From Acerihabitans sp015654925 (lineage in GTDB: Bacteria > Pseudomonadota > Gammaproteobacteria > Enterobacterales > Enterobacteriaceae): a stretch of DNA of 64,000 bases. The stretch lies in assembly GCF_047324175.1 (NCBI RefSeq), contig NZ_CP178732.1, forward strand, positions 682,001 to 746,000, read 5' to 3'. The translations under genes and the position numbers were made by a program. Below are positions 44,895 to 53,561 of this stretch, piece by piece. Position 1 is the first letter of the stretch. Every line of letters starts with the position of its first letter. The notes beneath the pieces are model-generated. The model saw nothing but the letters and a program-made list of their open reading frames with translations, was not told where the DNA came from and made no database searches.

Positions 44895-45344
44895 ATGATA
44901 TTCCCTGAATTGTTAAAGTTACTCTCTGCTGAGACTCATCTGGATATTAATGAAGCAATACATAGCGGCGGCTGCACCCTCCGCTTCGACAATAATATTG
45001 ATATTACCTTTGAATATCACGATGGCCACGTCTATTTATTTTCGCCGGTAATGCAGATAACCAACGTGTTGCCTGATGATTTTTTTGCTTCTTTACTGCA
45101 AATTCATTTATTTGGCGTTGCCACCGGCCGCTGTTGGTTTGGTTATGATGCCGGGGGACAGCGGGTTTTATTATTTTGTCTGTTTGACCTGGATGGTATT
45201 GAGCCGGATAAGGCAATGGAACGCATTGAGACGCTAGTTGAGCAGGTACAATACTGGCAAGAAAATTTACCTAAAATCGGACAATTATCCAGCGTTAACC
45301 AGGGAGCATTTTCGGCCACCCAGCATTTTCAATCGCGGAGATAA
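44895..45344 (+). CDS. CesT-family type III secretion chaperone
   Basis: 149 aa, mostly acidic, with the alternating helix-strand pattern of CesT/Tir-type class I chaperones: an N-terminal helix (FPELLKLLSAETHLDINE), the strand block LRFDNNIDITFEYHDGHVYL, LPDDFFASLLQIHLFGVATG and YDAGGQRVLLFCLFDLDGIE, then a C-terminal helix (MERIETLVEQVQYW). Such chaperones bind the N-terminal region of one effector in the cytoplasm and bring it to the type III sorting platform. It ends 2 bases before the effector candidate. No secretion apparatus gene is in the window. Its AT-richer composition differs from the core genes. Confidence 0.8.
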   Translation: MIFPELLKLLSAETHLDINEAIHSGGCTLRFDNNIDITFEYHDGHVYLFSPVMQITNVLPDDFFASLLQIHLFGVATGRCWFGYDAGGQRVLLFCLFDLDGIEPDKAMERIETLVEQVQYWQENLPKIGQLSSVNQGAFSATQHFQSRR

Positions 45345-45346
45345 TA

Positions 45347-47131
45347 ATGAATAGCGTTTCGTTGCCAAAATTTGGCGCCAGTATTGCCGCCTATAGTATA
45401 TTGGATAAAAGTAACATACTAAATGGCCTGGCAAAACGGACTACCGGCGGCTCGGTCACACGTAATGTCCTGGCCAAAAAGATTATTACGGATACGGTCT
45501 CGCTGGCGCAGAATTTGGCTGTGTCCAACCGGATGCTCGGCAAACGCAGCGCTAGTATCGTTAACCAGGGACGCAGCGTATTGTTCGGCAATACGCGCCG
45601 GCAGGTCGAAGATGGCGTGGCTCCCCTGGTTGAGTTAATCCTGCAATCCAAGGGCCAGGGCGAATTTGCACAGAAAATGGCTTCCGGCGTTGCTCGGTAT
45701 CTTGGCCCTTTATTGCTGCAAGATCATGCTTTGGAGCGCGTTCTGGTGGCGTTGAAACAACAGGACGGCGGAGAGAATGTCTTAAAACTCGCCCTGGATA
45801 ATGCGTTATCCGGTTTTTTTGGCGGCAAGATAGTGTCAGCCACCTTTATGTCGGCACTGAAACGCGCCATATTAAATCGGCCTGAATATCAGCCAACGTC
45901 CCCATTGCACCATATGGCCGCCTGGAAGTTACACCAATCTTTGACTTCAGACCCTGGCTCATTGCCGCCACCGCCTTTCGGTCTACAGACCATAGAAGCC
46001 ATCGCCGGGAAAATGCCGGGCCTGGTCACATCGGTTTGCCGCCAATTGGATAATCTGCAAAATTTATTGCAGTTGCCGCTGAGCGAAAAAGAGCTTTCTA
46101 CCGTATATACTGAATGTTGGCCGAGTGATTTGGCGGTTACAGAAAATATTACCCCGAAAGACTTCGCCAGAATTGTCATGATGGCCCACGCTACCGATCA
46201 AAACGTTATCCTTGATATGAATGTCGCCAAGTTACCAGCCGGTGTGCGCGAACCTCTGCGACAGCAGTGTAAAAATATCAGAACATTCATATCCCGGTTG
46301 CCCGCGCCAGAAATTAAAGTGGCGCAGAACTGGTCTGGCGGTATTGAGTCCATATCGGCCAATCATGCTATAAACCATCCGCCATCATCAAAACTTGTGG
46401 ATTTTATGCATGCCGATTTTCGCGTGCCGGTTCACCATCCCGCAGAAATTGCTTCTTATTTTGCTGATGGCGCATTCATTAACGCCTTTAAAGCGGGCAT
46501 CGACCTGAAAGTGGATAACGCCCACCAAAGCTATGGCCGCTGGATACTGGGGATGGGCAATCAAGTTATTTCACATGCGAATAATATTTTTGGCAGCCAG
46601 CATGGGCTAACCCATGCGCAACTGCGTCAATTAGCGCAATTATCGGAAATCGTCGATAATAATGCGATGAGCTTGATGGCCCTGAGCCGGTATCTGATCC
46701 CGGAAAGTATTACTCAATCCGTGCAGAAACAGGTGCTTGGTCAATTTACCTATCGGCAGCCGGACATGGTTCTTGCCAATGATATATGGATGAAAATCGA
46801 AAAGCCCGAAGTCGGCTTTGTGGTAAGCAAACAAAATGGGGTAGATATTGATATTACCTTGAAATGGCCGGTGTCGGCGTATGGCAAGACTCCCCAGGCA
46901 TTGAAAACCTTGGGACATAACCAAGGGAATATATCATCTACGGTAAAAATACATATGCTTTTTAATGAGAAAGGTCTTGAGAAACAGGAGATGAATGTTT
47001 CGGATACCCATATCTCTTTAAGAGAGGAGCTACTGGTTGACGCATCAAAGGATACCGGCACGGGTTCTCAGATAACGTTTCTTAATCGGGGCGTTTTAAA
47101 AACGGCTTTTGAAATGGTCTCGACATGTTAA
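45347..47131 (+). CDS. Candidate type III secreted effector, unrecognised
   Basis: 594 aa, no family recognised. Support for an effector role: the gene follows a CesT-type chaperone by 2 bases; the N-terminus (MNSVSLPKFGASIAAYSILD) is Ser/Ala/Asn-rich without a signal peptide or membrane helix, as is usual for type III substrates; and the pair is an island with its own terminator. Residues 190-330 are helix-rich with a Pro stretch (GSLPPPPFG); 480-594 look beta-rich (FVVSKQNGVDIDITLKWPVS). No catalytic motif known to me is visible. Could instead be a translocator or a large secreted structural protein; the size and partner favour an effector. Confidence 0.65.
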   Translation: MNSVSLPKFGASIAAYSILDKSNILNGLAKRTTGGSVTRNVLAKKIITDTVSLAQNLAVSNRMLGKRSASIVNQGRSVLFGNTRRQVEDGVAPLVELILQSKGQGEFAQKMASGVARYLGPLLLQDHALERVLVALKQQDGGENVLKLALDNALSGFFGGKIVSATFMSALKRAILNRPEYQPTSPLHHMAAWKLHQSLTSDPGSLPPPPFGLQTIEAIAGKMPGLVTSVCRQLDNLQNLLQLPLSEKELSTVYTECWPSDLAVTENITPKDFARIVMMAHATDQNVILDMNVAKLPAGVREPLRQQCKNIRTFISRLPAPEIKVAQNWSGGIESISANHAINHPPSSKLVDFMHADFRVPVHHPAEIASYFADGAFINAFKAGIDLKVDNAHQSYGRWILGMGNQVISHANNIFGSQHGLTHAQLRQLAQLSEIVDNNAMSLMALSRYLIPESITQSVQKQVLGQFTYRQPDMVLANDIWMKIEKPEVGFVVSKQNGVDIDITLKWPVSAYGKTPQALKTLGHNQGNISSTVKIHMLFNEKGLEKQEMNVSDTHISLREELLVDASKDTGTGSQITFLNRGVLKTAFEMVSTC

Positions 47132-47212
47132 CCCGGCTAATCGCCATGACGTGTTAATGTTCATCAATAAACCTCTGCCGAATGCTAAAGTTAGTATTAT
47201 AATGTTGTCATA

Positions 47213-47249
47213 CCCCGTAACCTCTGGGTAGCGCCAACGGGGCTTTTTT
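47213..47249 (+). terminator. Intrinsic terminator after the effector candidate
   Basis: CCCCGT (47213-47218) pairs with ACGGGG (47237-47242), followed by CTTTTTT. It closes the chaperone-effector transcription unit. Confidence 0.85.
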
Positions 47250-47288
47250 GGTGCCTACTGGTTAATGATTGAAACAAGGTGAGATATT

Positions 47289-47486
47289 TTGAGTGCGACA
47301 TACAAAGTGGCTTATGAACATAATGATGGGACCACGGCCCATGCCGAAGAACTGTTTTTAACCAGCGACAATCAGCTTACCGTTTTAAGCCCCGAGGTCT
47401 CGGAGGCGGTGAGTGAAGACACTGCAAGGTTTCATAAGGCCGGGTCCGCCGGTTTCCGCATCATTTCCGTGGTCGCGGTGCCTTAA
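47289..47486 (+). CDS. Small hypothetical protein
   Basis: 65 aa with TTG start; AAGGTGAG lies just upstream. Sequence includes YKVAYEHNDGTTAHAEELF, DNQLTVLSPEVSEAV and GFRIISVVAVP, an even beta-type composition without Cys or membrane helix. I do not recognise a family. It follows the effector terminator by 40 bases, so it has its own promoter if real. Coding support is modest. Confidence 0.45.
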   Translation: MSATYKVAYEHNDGTTAHAEELFLTSDNQLTVLSPEVSEAVSEDTARFHKAGSAGFRIISVVAVP

Positions 47487-47689
47487 GCCGCGGTCCGGGT
47501 CGGCCCTGCGGCGTTATCCTCCGGGCTTATCCATTGCGGCCGTGCCGGATAGGGTGATCCGCGTGGACATGCGCCCCCGACATAGGAAACGGCTGCACGT
47601 GATCTGGTTTGCGAAAAGATAGCGCCATATCATTGTCTAAGGGGTATTTCTCGGCTACAGTTGCGCTTTCTATCGTTGGGCATCTCAAG

Positions 47690-48007
47690 ATGAATGATAC
47701 TCGCCATCTGAACGCTCTGTTTGTGATTACTTTGCTGCTGTTTGCGCTGTCGAGGCTGTTTGCCGACGCGGACGGGTGGCGCGTGCCCGCGCTGCATAAT
47801 ATGACCAGCCCGCGGCAGATAAAACTCGATCAAATGGCGCAGCAGGCCATCAAGCACGCCGGATATCGCTGCCCGTCACCGAGCCGGCTACGTATGGACT
47901 GGGATGGGGATGTGCTGGTGAGCTGCGGCGACAACAGCGTTCTCTATCAATTGAAAGGCGTGCTAAACAGCAAAAAATTGAAAGTTGAAGTGGTGAACGA
48001 CGATTAA
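47690..48007 (+). CDS. Small exported or membrane-anchored hypothetical protein
   Basis: 105 aa. An N-terminal hydrophobic helix (LFVITLLLFALSRLFA, about residues 10-26) is followed by a soluble domain with two Cys (GYRCPSPSRL and VSCGDNSV) that could form a periplasmic disulfide. No family recognised. ATG 47690 is chosen because the helix then sits at the terminus; the ribosome site is weak. 203 bases separate it from the previous small gene. Confidence 0.5.
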   Translation: MNDTRHLNALFVITLLLFALSRLFADADGWRVPALHNMTSPRQIKLDQMAQQAIKHAGYRCPSPSRLRMDWDGDVLVSCGDNSVLYQLKGVLNSKKLKVEVVNDD

Positions 48008-48050
48008 ACGGCGCTGATATCCCACCGGGCAGGCATTATTTAATACCGCC

Positions 48051-48866
48051 TTACCGCTGATAAAACGGATAGGTAAAAAACAATAAATGCAGCAGGTTTA
48101 GCGCAAAATGAAATAGCGTGGCCACCCACAGCCGGCCGCTCCATAACCAGCCCAGTCCGTAAATAACCCCCGCCAAACCCGCAAAGATCGCCAGCAGCGC
48201 GCCGCCGCCGATATGCGCAGCGCCAAAAATGGCGGCGGTGATAAATAATCCGGCATAATTGCCCAGCCAACCCGATAAGCGTTGCTGTAAATATCCGCGA
48301 AACAGCGCTTCTTCGGCCAGGGAAACAAAAAACAGATTTGCCAGAATAAAAGTCCACAACCACGGCGGATTATGCGGTTCAATGGCCAGCCCCCCCGTCC
48401 CCACGGCTAGCAAAAGTAGCAAGGGTACGCTGATTATCAGCAACAGCCAGTGCCAGCGGGGCTGGGTTGACGAGCGCCGATAATAAAATAGCGTCGGCAG
48501 GGCGGCTAACAGTAAAAACGGAATGATTGCTTTATCAAAATTAAAATATAGCGTTAACGGCGCGCTATGGGCCCCGGCCACCACGCCGTCCAATATCTTG
48601 GGATTGCTGAACCCCGGCGCCTTATGCAGGAACAGGGCCAGCGACGCCAGCACCAGCGCCGCTTCACGAACCACCGCCAAGGTTTGCTTATTCAACGGTG
48701 CGCGGGCGGTCCGCGCGATGACGGCGCAGGCTATGAGAAAACCGATGGCATAAAGGGTCAATACCCCTTGGAAATAGGCCCACGCCACGGCGGCGGATAA
48801 TAAAAAAATTGCCGGATACCGCCGGAAGGGCAAAAAAGCCAGCGCAGCGGCAAGTAACACCCACAT
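48051..48866 (-). CDS. CPBP-family intramembrane metalloprotease
   Basis: 271-aa integral membrane protein with about eight helices. Abi/CAAX motif 1 is AEEALFRGYLQQRL (Glu-Glu-x3-Arg), motif 2 GAAHIGGG (His) and a later His in FHFALN. Bacterial members are linked to bacteriocin immunity or peptide processing; the substrate is unknown. Convergent with the preceding small gene. Confidence 0.85.
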   Translation of the reverse strand: MWVLLAAALAFLPFRRYPAIFLLSAAVAWAYFQGVLTLYAIGFLIACAVIARTARAPLNKQTLAVVREAALVLASLALFLHKAPGFSNPKILDGVVAGAHSAPLTLYFNFDKAIIPFLLLAALPTLFYYRRSSTQPRWHWLLLIISVPLLLLLAVGTGGLAIEPHNPPWLWTFILANLFFVSLAEEALFRGYLQQRLSGWLGNYAGLFITAAIFGAAHIGGGALLAIFAGLAGVIYGLGWLWSGRLWVATLFHFALNLLHLLFFTYPFYQR

Positions 48867-49344
48867 TATAACCCCCGTTTAACGTCCCTGTTAACGTTAT
48901 GCGATCTAATAACGTTATTGTTTTGTGCTCAGTGTTTTATCATAGATTGAACGCGCTGGAAAAGTGAAATAAATAATTTATTATGCCGGATGAAAATCAA
49001 TCCGTACCGCGGCCTGAATTCAGGGATAAATATTAATAGCGGCGGTTAAGATTAGACGGATAATGATTTTATCAATAATCAGTAAATTATATTTTATGCC
49101 TATTAATATCGCATGTCAGTATAGCCAGCGCATAGCACGCCCGCGGACTTTCAGAATTTAATTGATTTTATCTTATATTTTCAAGCGCCGGGCAACTATC
49201 GGCGCCTTATCTGGCTTCCTATCTTTTGTGGCACCGGCCGTTCAAAACACGTCATAGCGCTTAAAATTGTGATCTGCGTCACACAAAGTCATGTTATGCT
49301 GGCAGTGATTTCTCTGCGAATAACGATGGCAATGAGGTGTGGAT
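48867..49344. other. AT-rich intergenic region upstream of psiE
   Basis: 478 bases with no gene. Contains the divergent promoters of the CPBP gene and psiE, including the CRP site at 49268-49283 and a TATGCT (49295-49300). No hairpin or repeat of note. Confidence 0.6.
49268..49283. promoter_or_regulatory. Perfect CRP site at the psiE promoter
   Basis: TGTGATCTGCGTCACA fits TGTGA-N6-TCACA exactly. Its centre is about 20 bases upstream of the putative -10 TATGCT (49295-49300), i.e. over the -35, a position that suits repression. E. coli psiE is reported to be repressed by cAMP-CRP and activated by PhoB; no clear PhoB box was found here. Confidence 0.8.
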
Positions 49345-49743
49345 ATGATTACCAGTCTGCGTGTGGCGAGCGCGCTGCAGATGATTTTAAATATTGGCCT
49401 GGTATTCCTGGGCCTGATTCTGATCGTATTTTTAGGCAAGGAAACGCTTCACTTAGCTTGGGCGATGCTGAATACCGACGATCAGGCGTCCTCGTTTTTA
49501 CTGATTGAAGGTATTGTAAATTATTTTCTTTATTTTGAGTTTATTGCGCTGATTGTGAAATATTTCCAGTCCGGTTACCACTTTCCGCTGCGCTACTTTG
49601 TCTATATCGGCATTACCGCCATTATCCGCCTGATTATTATCGATCATAAAAACCCGCAGGATACCCTCTTTTACTCGGCGGCGATCCTGATTCTGGTGAT
49701 TACGCTGTGGCTGGCCAATAGCAATCGTCTTAAACGCGAGTAA
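49345..49743 (+). CDS. psiE: Phosphate-starvation-inducible membrane protein PsiE
   Basis: 132 aa with four membrane helices, colinear with E. coli PsiE (136 aa): GLILIVFLGKETLHLA, YFLYFEFIALIVKYFQSGYH, RLIIIDHKNPQDTL and the end RLKRE. Role unknown beyond phosphate starvation response. ATG 49345 is preferred (GAGGTG upstream) to a GTG two codons earlier. The perfect CRP site lies about 65 bases upstream. Confidence 0.93.
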   Translation: MITSLRVASALQMILNIGLVFLGLILIVFLGKETLHLAWAMLNTDDQASSFLLIEGIVNYFLYFEFIALIVKYFQSGYHFPLRYFVYIGITAIIRLIIIDHKNPQDTLFYSAAILILVITLWLANSNRLKRE

Positions 49744-49756
49744 CCCGGGCGCGAAG

Positions 49757-49779
49757 CCGCCGCCGTTCAACGGCGGCGG
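49757..49779 (+). terminator. G/C hairpin after psiE
   Basis: CCGCCGCCG (49757-49765) pairs with CGGCGGCGG (49771-49779) around TTCAA. No T run follows, so termination would be weak or factor-dependent. Confidence 0.45.
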
Positions 49780-49892
49780 ACAGGCTACCGATAATCCGCC
49801 TTGGCCGCGGCGCAGTATTGCGCCGTCAGCCCTGGGCTATCAGCCACTCCCCTGACGCATTCGACGGCTCGGCGAGGGGAATGCCGGCGCGG

Positions 49893-50501
49893 TCAAAATG
49901 ATACGTGCAGGTAAGGGGCCAGGGTAAAATACAGCAATAGGCCGCCGCCGCCGATATTGATGATTTTGGTCAGCAGGGCAAAATTGACTTTGGCCGCGGC
50001 GACAATAAGCAAATAACCGGCCACCACCAGCCAGACCGCCATGATGGCAATGTGAATCGATGCCAGAACGCCAAAATTCCACAGGGTCATTTGCGCCGCG
50101 GGCAAAAATTGCGGCGCCACGGCAAGGTATAATAAAATCGCCTTGGCGTTGAGCACATTCGCCGCGTACGCTTCCTTGATGCCGATGGCTTTGGCCCCGG
50201 CTTGCCCCGCCGCGGGCGCCCGGCTTAGGCCGGCGTTAATTAATTTTATCGCCAGGTAGGTTAAATAGAGCGTGCCGAAAAGCTTTATGCCGGTAAGTAA
50301 AACGCCATAATGGGCGACCAGGGTGGTGATGCCCAGCCCGGCTAAAAAGGCGTGGGTATAAATGCCCAGCGCCGTGCCGATTATCACCGTCGGCAGCCCG
50401 CGGGCGCCCTGGTTGACGGCATTGGTCATCCCCAGGGTAAAGCTGGCCCCGGGTGAGAGCGCTATGGGGAATATCGCCAGTAAAAAACCCGCCAGATCCA
50501 T
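49893..50501 (-). CDS. LysE/RhtB-family amino-acid exporter
   Basis: 202 aa, six helices, starting FLLAIFPIALSPGASFTLGM with the conserved PGP-like SPG and GARGLPTVIIGTALG. Family members export lysine, threonine, homoserine or small metabolites. Substrate is unknown. The regulator gene lies 21 bases upstream on the same strand, so the two may be co-transcribed. Confidence 0.87.
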   Translation of the reverse strand: MDLAGFLLAIFPIALSPGASFTLGMTNAVNQGARGLPTVIIGTALGIYTHAFLAGLGITTLVAHYGVLLTGIKLFGTLYLTYLAIKLINAGLSRAPAAGQAGAKAIGIKEAYAANVLNAKAILLYLAVAPQFLPAAQMTLWNFGVLASIHIAIMAVWLVVAGYLLIVAAAKVNFALLTKIINIGGGGLLLYFTLAPYLHVSF

Positions 50502-50522
50502 AAAGTAGCCCTCTCCCGTTAA

Positions 50523-51482
50523 TTAATTGCCCAGATAGTATTTGCGGTATTCCGTCGGCGTGGTGTTAAGCTGCCGCAAAAAGGTGCGGCGCAGGATATC
50601 GACGCTGGAAAAACCGCATTCGGCAGCGATTTCTTTAGGCGCCGCCGGGCTTGATTCCAGTAAATAACGGGCTTTGGCCACTCTTTCCTGTTCCAGCCAC
50701 TCCGCCGGCGTGGTGTTCAGTTCCTGCTGGAAAATACGCGTAAAATGGCGAACGCTCAGATTCATGTGCCCGGCGAGGGTTTTGACATTTTTTATCGCGT
50801 CGAGATGGGCGATCGCCCAGCGCTGGAGGTCCTGCAGCGACGAACGGCCCGCCAGCGACGTTCTGCCCCGACGGCTAAAATGGAGTTGGCCCACCGGGCG
50901 TTTAAAGAACATCACTAAATTGGCGGCAATCTCCAGCGCCACGTCCCGGCCGAGATCCTCTTCCACCATCTTCAGGGCCAAATCGAGGCCGGAGGTCACC
51001 CCCGCAGCGGTGCGCAGCGGCCCGTCGCACACATAAAGCTCATCGGGGTTCACCACTACCCGCGGATAACGGTTCGCCAGTTCTTCGGCCACCGCCCAGT
51101 GGGTAGTGACCCGGTAGCCGTCCAACAACCCGCAGCCGGCCAGGAGCAGCGCCCCGGTGCAGATGGAGCCATAACGCCGGCTGCGCCGGCACCAGGCCTG
51201 CAGCGCGGCCGCGACCGCCGGCGTCGGCGCGATGGCCCCGGCATTGGGGGCCCCCGCCACCAGAAAGGTATCGCACGACCCGAGCGGCTCCTGCAACGCG
51301 AGATCCGGCAGGATTTTAACGCCGGATGACGAGACGATGGTTTCATGGTTTAGCCCCATGACCCGTAATCGGTAGATTTCGCGCCCCAGCAGCGTATTGG
51401 CTTCGGCAAACACATCCAGGGGCCCGGAAATATCCAGCAGCTGTACACCCGGCCAGGCCAGGCAGACGATAAGTTTGCTCAT
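50523..51482 (-). CDS. GlxA-family regulator (DJ-1/PfpI plus AraC domain)
   Basis: 319 aa. Residues 1-165 form a DJ-1/PfpI-like amidotransferase-fold domain with SICTGALLLAG, 215-315 an AraC/XylS DNA-binding domain (two helix-turn-helix units, DAIKNVKTLAGHMNLSVRHFTR and PKEIAAECGFSSVDILRRTF, cut in sense). Such proteins activate amine, arginine or nitrile-related genes. It is divergent from an HD-hydrolase gene (116 bases between starts) and upstream of an exporter gene, probable targets. Confidence 0.88.
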   Translation of the reverse strand: MSKLIVCLAWPGVQLLDISGPLDVFAEANTLLGREIYRLRVMGLNHETIVSSSGVKILPDLALQEPLGSCDTFLVAGAPNAGAIAPTPAVAAALQAWCRRSRRYGSICTGALLLAGCGLLDGYRVTTHWAVAEELANRYPRVVVNPDELYVCDGPLRTAAGVTSGLDLALKMVEEDLGRDVALEIAANLVMFFKRPVGQLHFSRRGRTSLAGRSSLQDLQRWAIAHLDAIKNVKTLAGHMNLSVRHFTRIFQQELNTTPAEWLEQERVAKARYLLESSPAAPKEIAAECGFSSVDILRRTFLRQLNTTPTEYRKYYLGN

Positions 51483-51598
51483 TTGATAACTCCATGTCCG
51501 CTTAGCGCGTTTTGGCTTAAATCGTCGTAATGCGATGATTGATGACAGTCAGCATGAGCGATTATCTTAGCCAGGTCAATCCACCGGAGATCACTATC

Positions 51599-52240
51599 AT
51601 GGCTTTTACTATTCACGGCATCCGCATCCCCGATACCCCAATGGCGCGGGAAGCGACGGAACTGGTACGCGACACCGAGTCTTCCTTACTGTTTCATCAC
51701 TCCAGCCGCACCTATTATTGGGGCGCGCTGGCGGGACAACAGCGGGGACTGAAAGTCGATGGGGAATTACTGTATATCGGCTGTATGTTCCACGATATGG
51801 GGCTGACCCACGAGCATTGCAGCTGCGATAAGCGGTTTGAAGTGGATGGCGCCAATGCGGCCAGGGATTTTTTAACCCGCTACGGGATCGGCCAGGAGGA
51901 TATCGATAAGGTCTGGACCGCCATCGCCCTGCATACCACGCCGGGGATCCCGGAATTCATGGCGCCGGAAATCGCCCTGGTGACCGCCGGCGTGGAAATG
52001 GACGTGCTGGGGATTAATTATACCGCCTATCCGGATGACATACGGCAACAGGTCGTGGCTGAACATCCCCGGACCCCGGCGTTTAAAGAAGATATCATCC
52101 AGGCGTTTTATGACGGCATCAAGCACAAGCCCGAGACTACCTTTGGCAATGTCAAAGCCAATGTCATCGCCGACAAGGAACCTGATTTTATTGCCGGCAA
52201 TTTCTGTTCCATTATCCGCGCGTCGCGCTGGCAAGGATAA
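51599..52240 (+). CDS. HD-domain hydrolase, cyanamide-hydratase-like
   Basis: 213 aa. HD motifs: FHHSSRTYYWGAL (His), GCMFHDMGLTHEH (HD) and ALHTTPGIP. This arrangement resembles fungal and bacterial cyanamide hydratase-like proteins, which add water to cyanamide to give urea; other family members act on nucleotides. ATG 51599 has CGGAGA upstream. Divergent from the GlxA-type regulator, which may control it. Confidence 0.8.
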   Translation: MAFTIHGIRIPDTPMAREATELVRDTESSLLFHHSSRTYYWGALAGQQRGLKVDGELLYIGCMFHDMGLTHEHCSCDKRFEVDGANAARDFLTRYGIGQEDIDKVWTAIALHTTPGIPEFMAPEIALVTAGVEMDVLGINYTAYPDDIRQQVVAEHPRTPAFKEDIIQAFYDGIKHKPETTFGNVKANVIADKEPDFIAGNFCSIIRASRWQG

Positions 52241-52260
52241 GCCGCGGCTTACGCCCGCCG

Positions 52261-53559
52261 TCAGCGGATTATCTTATCCAGGAAGGCCAGGCTTCGCCGC
52301 CAGGAATCGGCCGCGGCGTACGCATTGGCGGCGGGGGTGCCGCCGGCGGCCATGGTGATTCCCGACACCGCATGGGGTTTATTGATAAGCGTGGCGGGAA
52401 CATACGGGGTGGCGATGCCGTGCCCGGCCAACGGGTAATCGAGATGGCCGACGCTATATTCATAGCCGCGATCCTCAAGCTGGCGTTTTATCCACCGGCA
52501 GTAGTCGGTGGACGGCCAGAACCCATCGTCCCCGCCGGAAATCAGCAGCACCGGGCAGCGCATATTTTCCACCGGGATGCGGGCGGCGGCCACCGCCGCC
52601 GCATTTTCCTGGGCGCGGGCGAATACCACGGCCTGGCGCCGCGGTTCGGGCGACGTATCCACCCTGCGCCAAACGTCCGGCAACTCGTTATTCCGCCAGA
52701 CCGTCGGCACCGGGTTGCCCCGGTAGGTCCAGCAAGGCGCAAAGCGGCTTTCGCCCGGCCGGCCGGCCAGCAATACCCCATGGGTAACCGCGCTGGGCAC
52801 ATAGGCGATTACCGCCGAGACCCGGTCGGGAAACGTGGCGGCCAGCAGCAGCGATAATTCCCCGCCGCGCGATTGGCCGCTGAGCGCGACAAAGCCGTGG
52901 CGGGGTTGCAGCCGGCGGCGCACCCAGTCCAGGGCGTTGGCGAAATATTCCAGCGGCGTGGCCGAAATATACGCCGGCAGGCCGGGCGCGGCGAAATATC
53001 CCAGCGCCAGGGCCGCATAGCCGTGCGACGCCAGCAGCGCCGCCCGCTGGTGGTTAATGCCGCCGCCGGACCCATTGAGATAGATCACCGCCGGATGCGG
53101 CCCCGGCCCGGCGGGCGTGTACAGCCCGCCGACCACGCCGTCCTCTTCAATGCGGCGATAAGTCACGCCGTCGGCGAGCAGCTGCTGCACCAAAGGCGCC
53201 TCGGCTGTCTCCTCCACGCCATCGGCGGCGCGGACGCTGGCGCGGATCTGCACCGTTATCGGCGCCAGGGCGGCGGGATCGGCGGCGCCGGCGGGGGGCG
53301 CGACCTGCCGCTGCGACCAAAGTAAACCCTGGCCGTCGATGCCCTGGTAATCACCGGCGAGCGGGGCGTCGCGCAGCAAATCCACGCTGCCGTCGTCCGC
53401 CGCGGCAAAGCGCGCATGGCTGCGCCACGCCGCGCCATCGGCGGTGTGGGACTCAGCGTTGATCTCCACCAGGGCGCCGGGCTGCAAACCGGCTACGCGA
53501 ATCTGGCGCGGTTGATCCACCGGCGCGACGGAGGGGGTAACGGCGAGGGTCAAAGCCAT
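52261..53559 (-). CDS. Acyl-CoA thioesterase / BAAT-type alpha-beta hydrolase
   Basis: 432 aa. An N-terminal beta-sandwich domain (VDQPRQIRVAGLQPGALVEI) precedes an alpha/beta-hydrolase domain with nucleophile Ser230 in SGQSRGGELS, acid Asp in ISGGDDGFW and His in YPLAGHGIATP. BAAT-type enzymes cleave or transfer acyl groups of CoA thioesters. No signal peptide. It lies 2 bases after the binding-protein gene of an importer operon, so it may act on the imported compound. Substrate is unknown. Confidence 0.82.
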   Translation of the reverse strand: MALTLAVTPSVAPVDQPRQIRVAGLQPGALVEINAESHTADGAAWRSHARFAAADDGSVDLLRDAPLAGDYQGIDGQGLLWSQRQVAPPAGAADPAALAPITVQIRASVRAADGVEETAEAPLVQQLLADGVTYRRIEEDGVVGGLYTPAGPGPHPAVIYLNGSGGGINHQRAALLASHGYAALALGYFAAPGLPAYISATPLEYFANALDWVRRRLQPRHGFVALSGQSRGGELSLLLAATFPDRVSAVIAYVPSAVTHGVLLAGRPGESRFAPCWTYRGNPVPTVWRNNELPDVWRRVDTSPEPRRQAVVFARAQENAAAVAAARIPVENMRCPVLLISGGDDGFWPSTDYCRWIKRQLEDRGYEYSVGHLDYPLAGHGIATPYVPATLINKPHAVSGITMAAGGTPAANAYAAADSWRRSLAFLDKIIR

Positions 53560-53561
53560 GA

